From HGM04593 sp045588345 (GTDB lineage: Bacteria; Bacteroidota; Bacteroidia; Bacteroidales; Bacteroidaceae): 64,000 bases of DNA. The stretch is from NCBI GenBank assembly GCA_045588345.1, contig JAZNDZ010000109.1, forward strand, positions 62,001 to 126,000, read 5' to 3'. Position 1 is the first letter of the stretch. Each line of letters begins with the position of its first letter. This document shows, piece by piece, positions 61,488-64,000 of the stretch. Below the pieces are notes generated by a model. It did not search any database. It had not been told where the DNA came from and worked only from the letters and a program-made list of their open reading frames with translations. A program made the position numbers and the translations under genes.

Positions 61488-63188
61488 TTATTTGTATTGT
61501 GTTAGTAATTCCATAGTAAAACTTTCAACATAGGCAGCATGACCAGCCACGACAGCCTCGGCAAGCGCCACGAAACGATGCAGCGATGAAGCAAAAAGTT
61601 CCTCATCGGCAACAGCATCGGCAAGCAGAAGCGATGTCATAATAGGATATGCCGCCGACTCATACACCCTGCGCGAGAGGAAATCAAGCGCTTCTTGGCT
61701 CTCAAGAGACTGCACCTTTTCAAGAATTGCATTGTAACGGGCCGCCAACGCCACTATGCGCTCTTTAAGCGGAGCCAATGAAGCCGGAACCTCCAACGCC
61801 AGATACTCATCGAGCAGTTGACCATAATAACCGCTTGTTGCATAACGTATTGCCGCAACAACCTGCAACTGTGTGGTACCCTCATATATTGAGGTGATTC
61901 GTGCATCGCGATAGAGACGTTCACACAAATAGTCGCGCATATAGCCCGAACCGCCATGCACCTGCACCGAATCGTATGCATTCATATTGGCAATCTCGCT
62001 GCCCATTCCCTTAACAAGCGGAGTGAGCGCATCGGCCTTCTTTGAGAAGATTTTCGATTCGGCGCGCTCGTCGGGCGTAAGGGTTCTCTCGCGGGCAAGG
62101 TCGGCGAACTGATAGTTCATATCCACATTGCGTGCCGTCTCATAGAGCAGACTGCGCGCAGCATCAAGGCGCGCCTTCATTGTACCAACCATTTCGTACA
62201 CCGGAGGCATATTGATTATCTCCTTGCCGAACTGTTTGCGTGTGTTGGCATAGGAGAGAGCCTCGCTGTAGGAAGCCTGGGCCAAAGCCACGCTCTGCGT
62301 AGCGATGCCAAGACGTGCGCCGTTCATCAGCGACATCACGTACTTGATAAGTCCCATACGGCGGTTGCCGCACAATTCGGCCGGGGCATGCTCAAAGACA
62401 ATCTCGCATGTAGGCGAACCATGAATACCCATTTTATCTTCAATGCGACGCGTCTTCACTTTGCCGCAGCTTTTCTCACATATAAACAGCGAAAGGCCGC
62501 GACCGTCGACACTCCCCTCTTCGCTGCGCGCAAGCACCAGATGGATATCGCTATCACCGTTGGTGATAAAACGTTTTACACCGTCAAGATACCAGCACCC
62601 GTCTTCCTCGCTGTACGTTGCCCGCAGGCGCGCACTCTGAAGGTCGCTGCCGGCATCGGGCTCGGTGAGGTCCATAGACATTGTCGCACCGGCACATACC
62701 TGAGGCAGATAGCGGTTGCGCTGTCTGTCATCGCCAAAATTATCTATAGTAGCGGCACAATCCTGCAAGCCCCAAAGATTACCGAAGCCGGCATCGGCGC
62801 GACACACAAGTTCCTGTATCATAGTGAACACGGCTACCGGGAAGTTAAGCCCGCCATATTCACGTCCTATGGATACACCCATAAGTCCGGCCTTGCGGAA
62901 GATGTCCAGGTTTTCTTCAGTAGCTGGAGCATATATAACCCTGCCGTTGTCCAGAAGCGGCCCTTCCTGCTCTATTCTGACAGCATTCGGGGCAATAACC
63001 TCGGCACATAATTCGCCAACAAGATACAAAGCCTGCCCATAACCCTCAATAGCCTCGGAAAAGTCAATAGGAGCATAATTGTATGTTGCGGCCTGTGAAT
63101 AACCCCGCTCCTTCATCTCGACAATACGTTTGAGAAGAGGGTGTTTCAGATAGTGCTGCAGTTCTTTGTTCTCGCTATAATAGTTCAT
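61488..63188 (-). CDS. Acyl-CoA dehydrogenase with C-terminal extension
   Basis: This 566-residue FAD enzyme oxidises or, in anaerobes, reduces an acyl-CoA/enoyl-CoA pair using the Etf encoded next to it. It has the ACAD middle signature SMDLTEPDAGSDLQ, substrate-channel KRFITNGDSD, and RKQFGKEIINMPPV. The catalytic base lies in SIYEGTTQLQ (Glu near residue 440). An extra ~120-residue helical C-terminus resembles the extended dehydrogenases. Its ATG overlaps the etfA stop (ATGA at 63185-63188), so etfA and this gene are translationally coupled. The chain-length specificity is not readable; butyryl- or crotonyl-CoA metabolism is a possibility. Confidence 0.92.
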   Translation of the reverse strand: MNYYSENKELQHYLKHPLLKRIVEMKERGYSQAATYNYAPIDFSEAIEGYGQALYLVGELCAEVIAPNAVRIEQEGPLLDNGRVIYAPATEENLDIFRKAGLMGVSIGREYGGLNFPVAVFTMIQELVCRADAGFGNLWGLQDCAATIDNFGDDRQRNRYLPQVCAGATMSMDLTEPDAGSDLQSARLRATYSEEDGCWYLDGVKRFITNGDSDIHLVLARSEEGSVDGRGLSLFICEKSCGKVKTRRIEDKMGIHGSPTCEIVFEHAPAELCGNRRMGLIKYVMSLMNGARLGIATQSVALAQASYSEALSYANTRKQFGKEIINMPPVYEMVGTMKARLDAARSLLYETARNVDMNYQFADLARERTLTPDERAESKIFSKKADALTPLVKGMGSEIANMNAYDSVQVHGGSGYMRDYLCERLYRDARITSIYEGTTQLQVVAAIRYATSGYYGQLLDEYLALEVPASLAPLKERIVALAARYNAILEKVQSLESQEALDFLSRRVYESAAYPIMTSLLLADAVADEELFASSLHRFVALAEAVVAGHAAYVESFTMELLTQYK

Positions 63189-64000
63189 TGTTTCTGCTGA
63201 TAAAAGGTTATAAACTTGGGGAGCACATCCTCGACTCTGCCGGTGATTACATAATCGGCTATGGCGTTTATCGGGGCATCCGGGTCACTGTTCACGGATA
63301 TTACGATTCCGCTGTCGAGCATACCCGAGACATGCTGTATCTGCCCCGATATTCCGAATGCAAAATAGACCTTAGGGCGTACCGTTAGACCGGTACTGCC
63401 AATCTGACGGTCATGCGTGGTATAACCGGCATCTATGGCAGCGCGGGTAGCACCGACTTCACCATGCAAAAGATGCGCAAATTCAAATAGCCTGTCAAAA
63501 TTCTCCTTGCTGCCAACTCCATAGCCGCCTGCAATCACTATAGAAGCATTCTTGAGATTATTGCCGGCAGGTTTGACCTCACGTTCTATGATTTCAATTA
63601 CAAAATCTGCATCGCTCACATAATCGCCGACATTGTGGTTCACGACCTCGCCGGCATAATCTGCCGGGCGCGTGACCGCAAGCGACATGACACCCTCACG
63701 GACCGTCGCCATCTGCGGACGGTTATAAGGATTGACAATGGTTGCCACTATGTTTCCACCGAATGCCGGACGCATCTGATAAAGCAGATTCTCTTTCGTA
63801 ACACCGCTCTTCTTGTCCTCATAGGGCCCAATCTCCAACGATGTGCAGTCGGCAGTGAGACCGCAGTGCAGTTCAGCAGTGAGACGCGGTGCAAGGTCGC
63901 GGCCTATGACAGTTGCTCCAATAAGGAATATCTGATAACCGTTCTCTTTCACCAATTTGCCAAGGGCGGAAGCCTGCGGCAATGTAGTGTAGAGTTCAAG
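63185..64000 (-). CDS. etfA: Electron transfer flavoprotein alpha subunit, C-terminal part
   Basis: This partial gene enters from the right edge; 271 codons plus stop are visible and the N-terminus is outside the window. The C-terminal FAD-binding domain is intact: IVIAGGYGVGSKENF, VGATRAAIDAGYTTHDRQIG and TGLTVRPKVYFAFGISGQIQH, the strongest EtfA signature. Preceding it is the nucleotide-fold part with LIGATVIGRDLAPRLTA. With EtfB (presumably encoded upstream, outside) it forms the heterodimer that passes electrons to or from the acyl-CoA dehydrogenase, whose start overlaps its stop codon. Confidence 0.94.
   Translation of the reverse strand, partial: LELYTTLPQASALGKLVKENGYQIFLIGATVIGRDLAPRLTAELHCGLTADCTSLEIGPYEDKKSGVTKENLLYQMRPAFGGNIVATIVNPYNRPQMATVREGVMSLAVTRPADYAGEVVNHNVGDYVSDADFVIEIIEREVKPAGNNLKNASIVIAGGYGVGSKENFDRLFEFAHLLHGEVGATRAAIDAGYTTHDRQIGSTGLTVRPKVYFAFGISGQIQHVSGMLDSGIVISVNSDPDAPINAIADYVITGRVEDVLPKFITFYQQKQ

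Overview
The window is chromosomal DNA from a member of the Bacteroidales (phylum Bacteroidota). Four things show this: two SusC/SusD pairs, type IX secretion (T9SS) genes (PorT, PorX, PorW/SprE-like), many promoters with the Bacteroidota -7 element TAnnTTTG or TATCTTCG, and typical families (TlpA-like DUF4369 proteins, calycin-like lipoproteins, FKBP pairs). A fermentative anaerobe is likely (2[4Fe-4S] ferredoxin, rubredoxin, ATP-type PEP carboxykinase, Etf/acyl-CoA dehydrogenase). I cannot name a genus. I see no phage, insertion sequence, CRISPR array, tRNA or rRNA.

Layout. 1-3.5 kb (-): TonB receptor, double calycin-like lipoprotein, then a secreted DUF4091-like protein cut by the window edge. 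3.5-5.4 kb: YqiA-like esterase, porT and a divergent ferredoxin. 5.6-9.5 kb (-): 5'-nucleotidase split over two genes, then two TlpA-like thioredoxins. 9.7-15.8 kb (+): rplS and a TolC/MFP/RND efflux operon. 16-22.4 kb: GH130 mannoside phosphorylase, upp (-), pckA, a Pmp3-type peptide, a THUMP-like methyltransferase, DUF2752 and TM2 proteins. 22.4-30 kb (-): a porW-porX-tsaE-ygiQ cluster with two small hypothetical genes. 30.3-34.2 kb (+): two FKBP isomerases, an Lrp/AsnC regulator and a C26/M19 peptidase fusion. 34.4-39.1 kb (+): a 1565-residue CotH protein with a T9SS-type C-terminus, followed by rubredoxin and a zinc-less sirtuin (-). 40.2-55.9 kb (-): a six-gene operon made of two fasciclin-SusC-SusD triplets. 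56-64 kb (-): etfA, acyl-CoA dehydrogenase, slyD, aroC, a DUF6057-like membrane protein and a heme-motif beta-propeller lipoprotein.

How the genes work together. Envelope biology dominates: TonB/SusCD import, T9SS export (PorT translocon part, PorX regulator, PorW/SprE lipoprotein, CotH cargo), RND efflux and periplasmic redox folding. The strongest candidate for something undescribed is a ~150-bp intergenic element present twice (17029-17185 and 32289-32434). The loop sequence is the same in both copies, but the stem enclosing it is built from different base pairs, as expected for a structured RNA or a hairpin-forming mobile repeat. Second is the duplicated fasciclin-SusC-SusD operon, which carries no degradative enzyme. 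Several genes are closed by perfect palindromes acting as bidirectional terminators, two of which share the core CTGCAATTGCAG.
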